64,000 nucleotides of DNA from JAHQVI01 sp963749875 (GTDB lineage: Bacteria; Pseudomonadota; Alphaproteobacteria; Rhizobiales; Rhodomicrobiaceae). Shown here piece after piece: positions 17,209 to 24,696 of this stretch. The first letter of the stretch is position 1; each line of letters begins with the position of its first letter. Made by a program: the position numbers and the translations under genes. The notes under the pieces were generated by a model that saw only the letters and a program-made list of their open reading frames with translations, made no database searches and had not been told where the DNA came from. The stretch is from assembly GCA_963749875.1 (NCBI GenBank), contig CAVVOX010000002.1:1178001-1242000 (forward strand), in the 5' to 3' direction.

Positions 17209-18252
17209 TTAATGGCGCAGAAGGACCTTGACCACCGCTTCCGGCGTCTCGGCGATCAGCCTGACGGCGCGTTCCGCATCCTCGAATGGCAGGACGGGCT
17301 CCAGAATGCCTTCCGCGGCGAGGATCTTTGCGGCGAAATCGCTCTCCGTCTGGCGGTGGAGATCTTTTGCATAGAAGGCGGGCTCGCCGCGCGTGGGATT
17401 GTTCCAGCTCACGGCGGGCAGCGAGGCGAGAAGGGTGATCCGATTGTGAAAGAATTCCTCGCCCAGATTGAGACGGCTGTCGGCAGGGCCGTAAAAACCG
17501 ACACAGACGACGCGCCCGCACTGTTTTGTTGCCCGGATCGCCTGGCTGAGAGTGCCGATATTTCCCGAACATTCGATGGCGGCGTCCACGCCCCCGATCC
17601 CGGATTTAACGGCGCTGCCAAGGTCGTCCTCCGCTGCCGGATCGCGGATGTCGGCGGCGCCGAAGCGGGCGGCGAGATCGCGGCGTTTCTCAAAGCGCGA
17701 GGCGGCGATGACGTGCGCTCCCCGCGCGGCGCAATATTGCACAACGAATAGGCCGATTGCTCCTAATCCGGTCACGAGCACCCGATCCGAAGCGGCGATG
17801 GCGCCGTCGATGACCGCGCCGAGCGCAAAGCTCGCCGGGTCGATGCAGAGCGCTTCTTCCGGGGCGAGCCCTTGCAGGGGGGCGACCTGATCCGCCGGAA
17901 GGATGTGGCGATCGGCGATCGGCGCCCAGCCATAGACGGTCTGGCCAGCCGAGAGTGTCCCGGCCTCTGGCCCTGCCCATTCCACTTCGGCGACCACCAT
18001 GCTGCCCATGGGCCGCGGATAGAAGTCCGCCGGCTCTTTGCGATCTTCGAACAGGCGAAGCTCGGGATTGAAGGTCCTGCGCGCGAAAGGGCTGCGGCCG
18101 GAATAGGCCATCATCTCGGTGCCGTGTTTGAAGGTGGAGAGCAGCGGACGAATGACGGCGTCGCCCGGACCGGGCGCGGGAAGCTCCCGCTCCATGAACC
18201 GGACCTCGCCCGGCGCGGGCACCATCAGCACTTTCTGCCGTGATCGCGTCAT
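17209..18252 (-). CDS. Medium-chain dehydrogenase/reductase, apparently zinc-free
   Basis: A 347-residue MDR protein. The ATG at 18252 is preferred because GGAG lies 9 bases upstream; an in-frame ATG at 18273 would add seven residues and begins right at the boundary of a repeat element. The GroES-like domain contains STFKHGTEMMAYSG where zinc enzymes have their Cys/His ligands, and no four-Cys structural zinc loop is present. The cofactor domain has VLVTGLGAIGLFVVQYCAARGA (GxGxxG). The xxGTE motif resembles sugar-linked and BchC-type oxidoreductases. The neighbouring glycosyltransferases suggest a role in sugar nucleotide or surface glycan metabolism, but the gene has its own 137-base gap to the next gene. 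Confidence 0.85.
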   Translation of the reverse strand: MTRSRQKVLMVPAPGEVRFMERELPAPGPGDAVIRPLLSTFKHGTEMMAYSGRSPFARRTFNPELRLFEDRKEPADFYPRPMGSMVVAEVEWAGPEAGTLSAGQTVYGWAPIADRHILPADQVAPLQGLAPEEALCIDPASFALGAVIDGAIAASDRVLVTGLGAIGLFVVQYCAARGAHVIAASRFEKRRDLAARFGAADIRDPAAEDDLGSAVKSGIGGVDAAIECSGNIGTLSQAIRATKQCGRVVCVGFYGPADSRLNLGEEFFHNRITLLASLPAVSWNNPTRGEPAFYAKDLHRQTESDFAAKILAAEGILEPVLPFEDAERAVRLIAETPEAVVKVLLRH

Positions 18253-18273
18253 GAACGACAGCTCCGATGGCAT

Positions 18274-18402
18274 CCTAGATCACCCCACGTTCGAGTGGGC
18301 TCACTGGAACGAGGTCAAGTTGATCTATTTCAAAAGGCGAGCGCAACTGTTCCCGCATCCATCCACTCCTTCGCGGGGACATGCTTGGACGCACGTTGCG
18401 CT
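18274..18402 (-). repeat. Dispersed two-hairpin repeat, copy 2
   Basis: Full-length copy in reverse orientation, bounded by CCTAGATCA and GTTGCGCTAG. It contains GAACGAGGTCAAGTTGATC, GAGCGCAACTGTTCCCGC and a GCGGGGACATGCTTGGACGC end. It lies immediately upstream of the MDR dehydrogenase gene, so it may be part of its leader. Confidence 0.85.
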
Positions 18403-18477
18403 AGTGGTTCGACTGAAACATTTGCATCCCCATGCAGCCTGCTCATTTGCAAATGTTTCAGTCTAAGAACCACTAGC
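18400..18477. repeat. Inverted repeat bounded by CTAGTGG, first unit
   Basis: CTAGTGGTTCGACTGAAACA pairs with TGTTTCAGTCTAAGAACCACTAG, extended by TTTGCA/TGCAAA, around a loop of about 20 bases. It abuts the two-hairpin repeat. The terminal heptamer CTAGTGG is shared with the next unit. Confidence 0.75.
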
Positions 18478-18490
18478 TAACTATAGGTTT

Positions 18491-18569
18491 CTAGTGGAGC
18501 TTTTGAATTTGACATTTGAGAACGAGCCTGGCCGCAACCGGGACTCAAATGTCAAATTCGCTCCACTAG
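18491..18569. repeat. Inverted repeat bounded by CTAGTGG, second unit, overlaps aspC stop
   Basis: CTAGTGGAGC, then TTTGAATTTGACATTTGAG, pairs with CTCAAATGTCAAATTC and GCTCCACTAG, leaving a loop of about 25 bases. The right end contains the TAG stop codon of aspC (18566-18568 on the minus strand). The long stem could fold at the 3' end of the aspC transcript and act as a terminator or stabiliser. Confidence 0.75.
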
Positions 18570-19768
18570 CGCAATTCCGCACAGAAACGCTGGATACGCC
18601 GGCAAGCCTCTTCCAGCGCCTCGGTCGAGGTCGCATAGGAGATGCGGAAGAACGGCGACAGACCGAATGCCGCCCCATGCACGACCGCGACGCCGGATTC
18701 CTCAAGCAGAGCCGTGACGAAATCTTCATCCGTCCCGATGGCCTTGCCCTTGGGACTGGTCTTGCCGATACATCCCTTGCAGGACGGATAGACATAGAAC
18801 GCGCCTTCGGGTGTCGGGCAGTTGATGCCATTCGCCTGGTTGAGCATGGAGACGACGAGATCCCGGCGTTCCTTGAACGCCTGCGCACGCTCTTTCAGGA
18901 AATCCTGCGGACCGTTCAATGCTTCGACCGAAGCCCACTGGCTGATCGATGCCGCATTGGACGTCGATTGCGACTGCAGCTTCGTCATGGCCTTGATGAG
19001 GACTTCCGGGCCGCCCGCATAGCCGATCCGCCAGCCGGTCATGGCGTAGGCTTTCGACACGCCGTTCATTGTGAGCGTGCGGTCATAAAGTCTTGGCTCG
19101 ACCTGCGCGGGCGTCACGAACTGATAATCGTCATAGACGAGATGCTCATACATATCGTCGGTCAGAACCCAGACATCCGGATGCCGCATCAGCACGTCGG
19201 TCACCGCCTTCAGCTCCTCCCGCGTATAGGCGGCGCCGGTCGGGTTCGACGGATGATTGAAGATGATCCATTTCGTCTTCGGCGTGATCGCGGCCTCAAG
19301 CGCTTCCGGCCGGACCTTGAACTTGTCCTCCAGCGTCGTATTCACGATGACGGGCGTGCCGCCGACGAGTTGCACGATATCCGGATAGGAGACCCAGTAG
19401 GGCGCCGGGATCACGACCTCATCGCCGGGGTTCAGCGTCGCCATCATGGCGTTGAAGATGACCTTCTTGCCGCCAGGGGAAACAATGATCTGGCTCGGCT
19501 TATAGGTGAGGCCGTTCTCACGCTCGAATTTGCGGCAGATCGCTTCCTTCAGCTCGGGGATGCCGTCCACATTGGTGTATTTCGTCTTGCCCTCGCGGAT
19601 CGCCCTGATCGCGGCTTCCTTGATGTTGTCCGGCGTGTCGAAATCCGGCTCGCCGGCGCCGAGTCCGATCACGTCATGTCCGGCGGCTTTGAGTTCGCGC
19701 GCCTTGGTCGTCACAGCGATGGTCTGGGATGGCTGCACCCGGCCAAGCGCATCGGCGATGAAGCCCAT
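18566..19768 (-). CDS. aspC: Pyridoxal-phosphate-dependent aspartate aminotransferase
   Basis: A 400-residue class I aminotransferase of the Ib subgroup. The start at 19768 is supported by GGAGG 7 bases upstream. Family features are VIGLGAGEPDFDTPDNIK near residue 35, NHPSNPTGAAYTREEL with the conserved Asn-Pro-Thr-Gly, and SKAYAMTGWRIGYAGGP, where the Lys forms the PLP Schiff base. FFRISYATS provides the carboxylate-binding Arg. It interconverts aspartate and oxaloacetate with 2-oxoglutarate, and in this subgroup often accepts prephenate too. It is monocistronic, with a repeat-rich 3' side and a TRAP binding-protein gene further along. Confidence 0.95.
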   Translation of the reverse strand: MGFIADALGRVQPSQTIAVTTKARELKAAGHDVIGLGAGEPDFDTPDNIKEAAIRAIREGKTKYTNVDGIPELKEAICRKFERENGLTYKPSQIIVSPGGKKVIFNAMMATLNPGDEVVIPAPYWVSYPDIVQLVGGTPVIVNTTLEDKFKVRPEALEAAITPKTKWIIFNHPSNPTGAAYTREELKAVTDVLMRHPDVWVLTDDMYEHLVYDDYQFVTPAQVEPRLYDRTLTMNGVSKAYAMTGWRIGYAGGPEVLIKAMTKLQSQSTSNAASISQWASVEALNGPQDFLKERAQAFKERRDLVVSMLNQANGINCPTPEGAFYVYPSCKGCIGKTSPKGKAIGTDEDFVTALLEESGVAVVHGAAFGLSPFFRISYATSTEALEEACRRIQRFCAELR

Positions 19769-19948
19769 GGAAACCTCCAGCATCGAGGGTTGAATTGCGC
19801 CGAAACTAGGCGTGGCGGCGGCGGGCTGCAAGCGAAATCGGGTGCGCCAACATGAGCATTGAAACGGCGGCGGCGTGGGAGCTGGCCGTCGGCATCCGGG
19901 AAATTCTACCGGGCTCACGCATGAGCCACCGGGCGCCGGATCGCCGTC

Positions 19949-20953
19949 CTATTCCGCGGTTCCGCTCGCGGCGGTAACCTCGCCGACCGACTGCATGATT
20001 TCGATCATCTTCGCGCCCTTCGGCACTTCTCGCACGAAATTTCCGTAAAGGGTTCGCGTCGCCCTTCGAAAAGCGTCGATGTCGGCATGAGTGATTTTCA
20101 TTCTGCGGTCGAGCCGGTCGAGCAGATCGCTTTCCAGCATGATTGCGGTTTTCTGAATCCAGCCTTCCATGGCCACGGCTTCGGCCGCGATGATCTTGGT
20201 CACCTTTTCCGGAAGCGCGTCCAGTTCTGCCTGATGCGCAAGGAGGAAGGCGGGGCTGTAGAGATGATCGGAGAGCGTCAGATGATGCTGAATATCGGCA
20301 AGCTCCAACGCCGCGATTTCGGTCAGAGGCGCGTCGAAGCCGTCAATGCGCTGCAGCCTGAGCCCGTCCGGGACAGCAGCCGGGGGCATCGGGACCGGCT
20401 CGGCGCCGAGCGCCTGCAGGAGCCTTGCGCGCCATCCATTATCCGCAACGGCGATGCCCAGACCTTTCAGATGATCCGGATGCGCAACGGGGTGCAGATC
20501 GTTCGTTATATGACGGAAGCCGTCCTCCCAGACGCCGAGAATGGTAAAGCCTTTTTCTTTTGCGGCGGGCTGCAGAAACGCCGGAAGCAGGATCTTGCGG
20601 ATTGCGCGGACCTGATTGCGGGTCCGGATGAGGTAGGGCAGCTCGAAAATGGCGAAACGGCTGCTGATCGCGAGCAGCGCCGAGGAGGCCAGCAGAAGCG
20701 TCGCCCGCCCATTCCTGATGGCGGCGATCGCGGCGGGCCCGTCGCCTGATCGCGGATCGGCTCTCGGGACGATCCGATAGCCGTCCGGCAATCGCCGATT
20801 TACGCGTCTTGCGAATTCCGTGACGCTGATCTCGTAGAGCGAGCCGGGGACGCCGGGATGCAGGAGCGTCAATTCACGGCCCGAGGCGGCCTGAGGCGCG
20901 AACCAGAAGGCAAGTGCGGCGAAAATCAAGGTCAAGTATGAAGAAACCCGCAT
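19949..20953 (-). CDS. TRAP transporter solute-binding protein, DctP family, orphan
   Basis: A 334-residue periplasmic protein with a cleavable signal peptide (hydrophobic segment about residues 5-22, cleavage near AASG-RE). The mature part shows the DctP pattern: ELTLLHPGVPGSLYEISV at the start, then RNGRATLLLASSALL, FAIFELPYLIRTRNQ and LKGLGIAVADNGWRARLLQALGAEPVPM. These proteins bind organic acids for tripartite proton- or sodium-driven uptake. No DctQ or DctM membrane genes are adjacent in this window, so it is an orphan subunit, perhaps recruited for sensing or working with a distant permease. The ligand is unknown. Confidence 0.85.
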   Translation of the reverse strand: MRVSSYLTLIFAALAFWFAPQAASGRELTLLHPGVPGSLYEISVTEFARRVNRRLPDGYRIVPRADPRSGDGPAAIAAIRNGRATLLLASSALLAISSRFAIFELPYLIRTRNQVRAIRKILLPAFLQPAAKEKGFTILGVWEDGFRHITNDLHPVAHPDHLKGLGIAVADNGWRARLLQALGAEPVPMPPAAVPDGLRLQRIDGFDAPLTEIAALELADIQHHLTLSDHLYSPAFLLAHQAELDALPEKVTKIIAAEAVAMEGWIQKTAIMLESDLLDRLDRRMKITHADIDAFRRATRTLYGNFVREVPKGAKMIEIMQSVGEVTAASGTAE

Positions 20954-21146
20954 AAGATCTTATCACAGGCAGAAAAAACAAGAACCGTCAGCTTTTCTAG
21001 TTGGATCACCGGCGCGATGCGAGGTCGATATGCCGATTTTCACAAATTTTTTCCGCTCGTTGGAATATGAGCTTCGCCGGCGCCCGGATCGCGTAAGTCA
21101 ACGCCGCGCGGGCGACCATCTGCGGCGGCATCGGTCCTTTGCCGTC

Positions 21147-21207
21147 TTGACAAAAGCTTACCGCTTCCCCTAATCCGGGCCTAGCACTCGGCGAGGCCAA
21201 TTGCCAA
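21147..21207 (+). promoter_or_regulatory. groESL heat-shock promoter and degenerate CIRCE operator
   Basis: TTGACA at 21147 and CCTAAT at 21169 are 16 bases apart; CTTGA followed by CCCCTAAT is the alphaproteobacterial sigma-32-like pattern. Just downstream, CTAGCACTC (21181-21189), nine bases, and AATTGCCAA (21199-21207) match the CIRCE consensus TTAGCACTC-N9-GAGTGCTAA at 8 of 9 and 6 of 9 positions. This is the HrcA repressor site. The rest of the 303-bp gap (20954-21256) holds nothing else that I can name. Confidence 0.75.
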
Positions 21208-21256
21208 CCGGTCTCAAGGGTGACGGCGCAAAAATCACCGGACGCGGGAGAAAAAC

Positions 21257-21544
21257 ATGCGAATTCGTCCGCTACACGATCGAGTCGTTGTGAAGCGTGT
21301 TGAGGAAGAAACCAAGACTGCCGGCGGCATCATCATTCCGGACACGGTCACCGAGAAGCCGCAGCAGGGTGAAATCGTTGCGGTCGGGCCAGGCGCGCGC
21401 GGCGATGACAATGAGCTGATCGCGCTCGATGTCAAAGTCGGCGACAGAGTGCTTTTCGGCAAATGGTCGGGGACCGAAGTGAAGGTCGAGGGGGAGGATC
21501 TCCTGATCATGAAGGAATCCGACATTATGGGCGTGCTGGAATAG
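21257..21544 (+). CDS. groES: Co-chaperonin GroES
   Basis: The 95-residue Hsp10 cap of the GroEL folding chamber. It starts MRIRPLHDRVVVKRVEEE, carries the mobile loop EEETKTAGGIIIPDTVTEK around residues 16-34, and the roof-forming sequence GEIVAVGPGARGD. The C-terminus KESDIMGVLE is typical. It is the first gene of groESL, with heat-shock promoter and CIRCE element upstream, and is separated from groEL by 111 bases holding a terminator-like hairpin. Confidence 0.98.
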   Translation: MRIRPLHDRVVVKRVEEETKTAGGIIIPDTVTEKPQQGEIVAVGPGARGDDNELIALDVKVGDRVLFGKWSGTEVKVEGEDLLIMKESDIMGVLE

Positions 21545-21604
21545 CACGCCGGCGGCCGGTTGTCGGTCGCAGGCCGTTTGGGTTTGAAGCGGCGTTAAAG
21601 ACGG

Positions 21605-21632
21605 GCTGGCTGACGTGAAAGCCAGCTTTTTT
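21605..21632 (+). terminator. Terminator-like hairpin between groES and groEL
   Basis: GCTGGCT and AGCCAGC form a perfect 7-base stem around an 8-base loop, followed immediately by six T. It looks like an intrinsic terminator but lies inside the operon, 24 bases before the groEL ATG. In Agrobacterium a hairpin between groES and groEL is known as a heat-dependent mRNA processing site, so partial termination or cleavage would change the GroES:GroEL ratio. Confidence 0.7.
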
Positions 21633-21655
21633 CTTATAAAGGGAAGAGTTGTTCT

Positions 21656-23317
21656 ATGACTGCAAAATCTGTCCGATTCTCTAGTGATGCCCGCGAGCGC
21701 ATGATGAAAGGCGTCGATGTGCTTGCAAATGCCGTGAAGGTGACGCTCGGTCCGAAGGGCCGCAATGTGATCATCGAGAAGTCATTCGGGGCTCCCCGCA
21801 CGACGAAGGATGGCGTAACCGTCGTCAAGGAGATCGAGCTCGAGGACAAGTTCGAGAATATGGGCGCCCAAATGCTCCGGGAAGTTGCGTCCAAGACCAA
21901 TGACAAGGCCGGTGATGGCACGACAACGGCGACTCTGCTCGCTCATGCCATCGTCAAGGAAGGCATAAAGGCCGTTGCCGCCGGCATGAATCCGATGGAT
22001 CTGAAGCGTGGCATCGATAAGGCCGTTGCCGATGTGGTGACCGCAGTGCGGAAAAAGGCGAAGAAGGTCGGCGGGCCGGAGGAGATCGCCCAGGTCGGCC
22101 AGATCTCCGCGAATGGCGATGCCGAGGTCGGGGGCATGATCTCCGAGGCGATGCAGAGGGTCGGCAATGACGGCGTCATCACCGTCGAGGAAGCCAAGAG
22201 CCTGGAAAGTGAGCTCGATGTCGTCGAAGGCATGCAGTTCGACCGGGGCTATATCTCACCCTATTTCGTCACCAATCCGGAAAAGATGCTCTGCGAGCTG
22301 GACGATCCGCTGATCCTTATTCATGAGGGTAAGCTGACCAATCTGCAGGCCATGGTGCCGGTGCTCGAGGCTGTCGTGCAGTCCGCAAGGCCGCTGCTGA
22401 TCATTGCCGAGGACGTCGAAGGCGAGGCGCTGGCGACGCTGGTCGTCAACAAGCTGCGCGGCGGGCTGAAGGTCGCCGCGGTGAAGGCGCCCGGCTTCGG
22501 GGACCGCCGCAAGGCGATGCTGCAGGACATCGCCATTCTCACCGGCGGCGAGGTCGTTTCCGGAGATGTCGGTATTAAGCTGGAGAATGTCACCATCCAA
22601 ATGCTCGGCAGGGCGAAGCGTGCCACGATCGACAAGGACAAGACACTGATTGTCGATGGCGCCGGCAAGAAGAAGGACATCCAGGCACGTGTCGCCCAGA
22701 TCAGAGCGCAGATCGACGAGACCACCTCCGATTACGACAAGGAGAAGCTGCAGGAGCGGCTCGCCAAGCTCGCGGGCGGCGTTGCGGTGATCCGCGTTGG
22801 CGGGGTAACGGAAATCGAGGTGAAAGAGAAGAAAGACCGCGTCGATGACGCTCTCAATGCAACACGGGCAGCGGTCGAGGAAGGCATTGTGCCTGGCGGT
22901 GGCGTGGCGCTTCTGAGGGCTGCGGCGGCGATTAGCGCGACGGGCGAGAATGACGACCAGACGGCAGGCATCAATATTGTCCGGCGCGCATTGCAGGCGC
23001 CGCTTCGCCAGATCGCCGAAAATGCCGGAGTCGAAGGCTCCATTGTCGTCGGCAAGCTGCTGGAGTCGAAGAAGCACAATATCGGCTATGACGCGCAGAA
23101 CGATGAATATGTCGATATGCTCGAAGCCGGCATCATCGATCCCGCGAAGGTCGTTCTGACGGCGCTGCAGGATGCCGCCTCGGTCGCCTCGCTCCTGATC
23201 ACGACGGAAGCGGGCGTGGCCGAGCTGCCCAAGGATGAGGCTCCTGCTGGCGATATGGGTGCCGGTATGGGAGGCATGGGCGGAATGGGCGGCATGCCCG
23301 GCATGGGGATGATGTAA
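21656..23317 (+). CDS. groEL: Chaperonin GroEL
   Basis: A 553-residue Hsp60 chaperonin, slightly longer than the common 545-550. ATP-site motifs are TLGPKGRNVIIEKSFGAP and AGDGTTTATLLAHAIVKEG. The apical-domain substrate region EGMQFDRGYISPYFVTNPEK and the inter-domain VAAVKAPGFGDRRKAMLQD are present. The C-terminus carries a Gly-Met tail (GGMGGMGGMPGMGMM), as in folding-competent GroELs. The first residues, MTAKSVRFSSDARERMMKGV, differ from the common MAAKEVKFG, which suggests one of several paralogues typical of Hyphomicrobiales. Cotranscribed with groES. Confidence 0.98.
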   Translation: MTAKSVRFSSDARERMMKGVDVLANAVKVTLGPKGRNVIIEKSFGAPRTTKDGVTVVKEIELEDKFENMGAQMLREVASKTNDKAGDGTTTATLLAHAIVKEGIKAVAAGMNPMDLKRGIDKAVADVVTAVRKKAKKVGGPEEIAQVGQISANGDAEVGGMISEAMQRVGNDGVITVEEAKSLESELDVVEGMQFDRGYISPYFVTNPEKMLCELDDPLILIHEGKLTNLQAMVPVLEAVVQSARPLLIIAEDVEGEALATLVVNKLRGGLKVAAVKAPGFGDRRKAMLQDIAILTGGEVVSGDVGIKLENVTIQMLGRAKRATIDKDKTLIVDGAGKKKDIQARVAQIRAQIDETTSDYDKEKLQERLAKLAGGVAVIRVGGVTEIEVKEKKDRVDDALNATRAAVEEGIVPGGGVALLRAAAAISATGENDDQTAGINIVRRALQAPLRQIAENAGVEGSIVVGKLLESKKHNIGYDAQNDEYVDMLEAGIIDPAKVVLTALQDAASVASLLITTEAGVAELPKDEAPAGDMGAGMGGMGGMGGMPGMGMM

Positions 23318-23327
23318 GCCACTTTTC

Positions 23328-23354
23328 GGAGGCCGCTCGATACAAGCGGCCTCC
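23328..23354 (+). terminator. Hairpin after groEL
   Basis: GGAGGCCGCT pairs perfectly with AGCGGCCTCC (10 base pairs, 7-base loop) starting 11 bases after the groEL stop. There is no T tract, so it may be a 3'-end stabiliser or a Rho-independent terminator of weak type. Confidence 0.65.
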
Positions 23355-23631
23355 GCCCGGCCGGCATGGGCGTAGTAACCAAGCGGTGACGACTTCAACC
23401 CAGACAGGAATCGGCGCTGCCCTCAATTTCGCCGCAATTGACCTCTAATACAACCTTAAGTTGTTCTTATATAAATTATGCACCGAAAGCTGAATACGGT
23501 GATTCTTACAGAATCAAGGACTGAGCGGATTTCATTTTTAGTTATTCAGGGAAAAACGTTTTTTGTGAAAGTTTGTGGAACACTTGCTGCGCGGTGTTTA
23601 TCACGCGAAGCGGAAGTGCTATAACGAAAAC

Positions 23632-23770
23632 GTCTCTAGGGACGAAGCTGCTGAAAAACATCTCCGTGTTGATGAACACGTTCAGATGATTTCACAGAAG
23701 CGGGCCCCGGGGACGACGGGGCCTCCTGACGTGACTGGTTGTGCGTAACGTCAGGCGGTCTTGTTTTTTT
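23632..23770 (+). ncRNA. Candidate structured small RNA with intrinsic terminator
   Basis: The 620-bp gap 23318-23937 contains no plausible gene but has a run of compact hairpins: CGTGTT-GATG-AACACG (23665-23680) nested inside CTGAA/TTCAG; GGCCCCG with CGGGGCC (23703-23723); and CCTGACGT with ACGTCAGG (23725-23755), followed by CTTGTTTTTTT. A TATAAC box at 23620 could serve as -10. Pyrimidine tracts with CCTCC repeats follow (23771-23812). Further upstream there is a separate small palindrome, TGATTCT-TAC-AGAATCA (23500-23516). I cannot assign it to an RNA family; it could also be the leader of the exported protein at 23938. Confidence 0.45.
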
Positions 23771-23937
23771 CTCCCTCCTCCATTTTTCCTCCTCCATTTT
23801 TCCTCCGCCTTGTCCTGAAAAAACCGCATGGATTTGATCCAAGGCTGGACATATAACAGGTTCAGACCAAATTAATTGTGAGCCGTGTAGATATTCCGCG
23901 AGGACGGGTACCCGCTTGCGGAGGAGGTCGTAGATCC

Positions 23938-24507
23938 ATGAAGCAGCATCTAAGCTCATCCTGGCTATCGGAGTCGACGAAAGCCGGTCTCCGAAACGCC
24001 CACTGGCTCGCCGCAGCTGCAGGGCTCGCCGCCTGCGCCGTTTGCGGGATCGTCCTGCTGGGTCAGCCTCTTGGAACGAGCTTCGCCGTGGCCCTGGCTC
24101 CGGGGAACGGGGCGGCCTCGACAGATGCGGCCATTGGCGTCTCGGATGAGACGCAGGAGGGCGGGCTGCGGCTTCTTGCAGGTGTCAGCGGTGAGACATT
24201 CGTTTCCGGTGCGAGCTACGCGGTTGCTCAGGATGAAATCGCCGGGCATTCGGCACCGGATGCCACGCCGGTCCTCTGGGACGATCTGCCCGATGCAAGC
24301 TGCCTCACCATCACGACAAAGGGTGGCAAGACGTTCTCCTTCCGCGTCCTGGGTACGCATCCGGCCACATCCTCAGCCAAGGCCGTGCCTCACATTGAGC
24401 TTGCCATCGCGGGCTGCGCGAACAATGGCGAGACGGTCGTCAAGGCGGTCATCGAGCAAGAACGGACGCCGGCGGCCAAAAGCGCAATACCGGCGCGCAG
24501 CTTGTAA
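23938..24507 (+). CDS. Hypothetical membrane-anchored/exported protein
   Basis: A 189-residue protein that I do not recognise. A strong Shine-Dalgarno GAGGAGGT lies about 10 bases before the ATG. After 22 polar residues there is one hydrophobic segment (about residues 23-50, HWLAAAAGLAACAVCGIVLL), likely an N-in membrane anchor, then an Ala/Gly-rich linker and a small domain of about 80 residues with the pattern DASCLTITTKGGKTFSFRVLG and IELAIAGCANNGETVVKAVI. The two Cys of the small domain could pair. It follows the candidate RNA after groEL and precedes a dispersed repeat, so it appears to be a single-gene unit. Confidence 0.65.
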   Translation: MKQHLSSSWLSESTKAGLRNAHWLAAAAGLAACAVCGIVLLGQPLGTSFAVALAPGNGAASTDAAIGVSDETQEGGLRLLAGVSGETFVSGASYAVAQDEIAGHSAPDATPVLWDDLPDASCLTITTKGGKTFSFRVLGTHPATSSAKAVPHIELAIAGCANNGETVVKAVIEQERTPAAKSAIPARSL

Positions 24508-24535
24508 GAGGTTTGCCTCTTTCCTCTGACGCAGT

Positions 24536-24665
24536 CCTAGATCCACCCTCGTTCAATTGGAATCACCTGAACGAGGTCAAGTTGATCGATATCGAAAGGC
24601 AAGCGCAACTGTTCCCGCGTCCATCCCCGCTTTCGCGGGGACATGTTTGGACGCGCGTTGCGCTA
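24536..24665 (-). repeat. Dispersed two-hairpin repeat, copy 3
   Basis: Full-length reverse-orientation copy, from CCTAGATCC to GTTGCGCTAA. The inner stem CCCCGCTTTCGCGGGG is perfect, flanked by GCGTCCA and TGGACGC and by GCGCAAC and GTTGCGC. It fills the gap between the exported protein and the convergent TauE-family gene. Confidence 0.88.
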
Positions 24666-24696
24666 AGCTGCTGAGGCGGCCTGTCGCGGTTCGCAA

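Noticed and set aside
21599..21632. Splitting groES and groEL into separate transcription units because of the hairpin
   Set aside because: No promoter is visible between hairpin and groEL, only 24 bases remain, and groESL operons in relatives carry a similar processing hairpin.
23500..23516. TGATTCT-TAC-AGAATCA as an FNR/FixK box
   Set aside because: The FNR/FixK consensus TTGAT-N4-ATCAA requires a different spacing; the palindrome is noted only as unexplained.
23636..23959. A 107-codon minus-strand frame in the gap after groEL
   Set aside because: It overlaps strong RNA hairpins and a Lys/Glu-rich translation of the pyrimidine tract; no plausible ribosome site.
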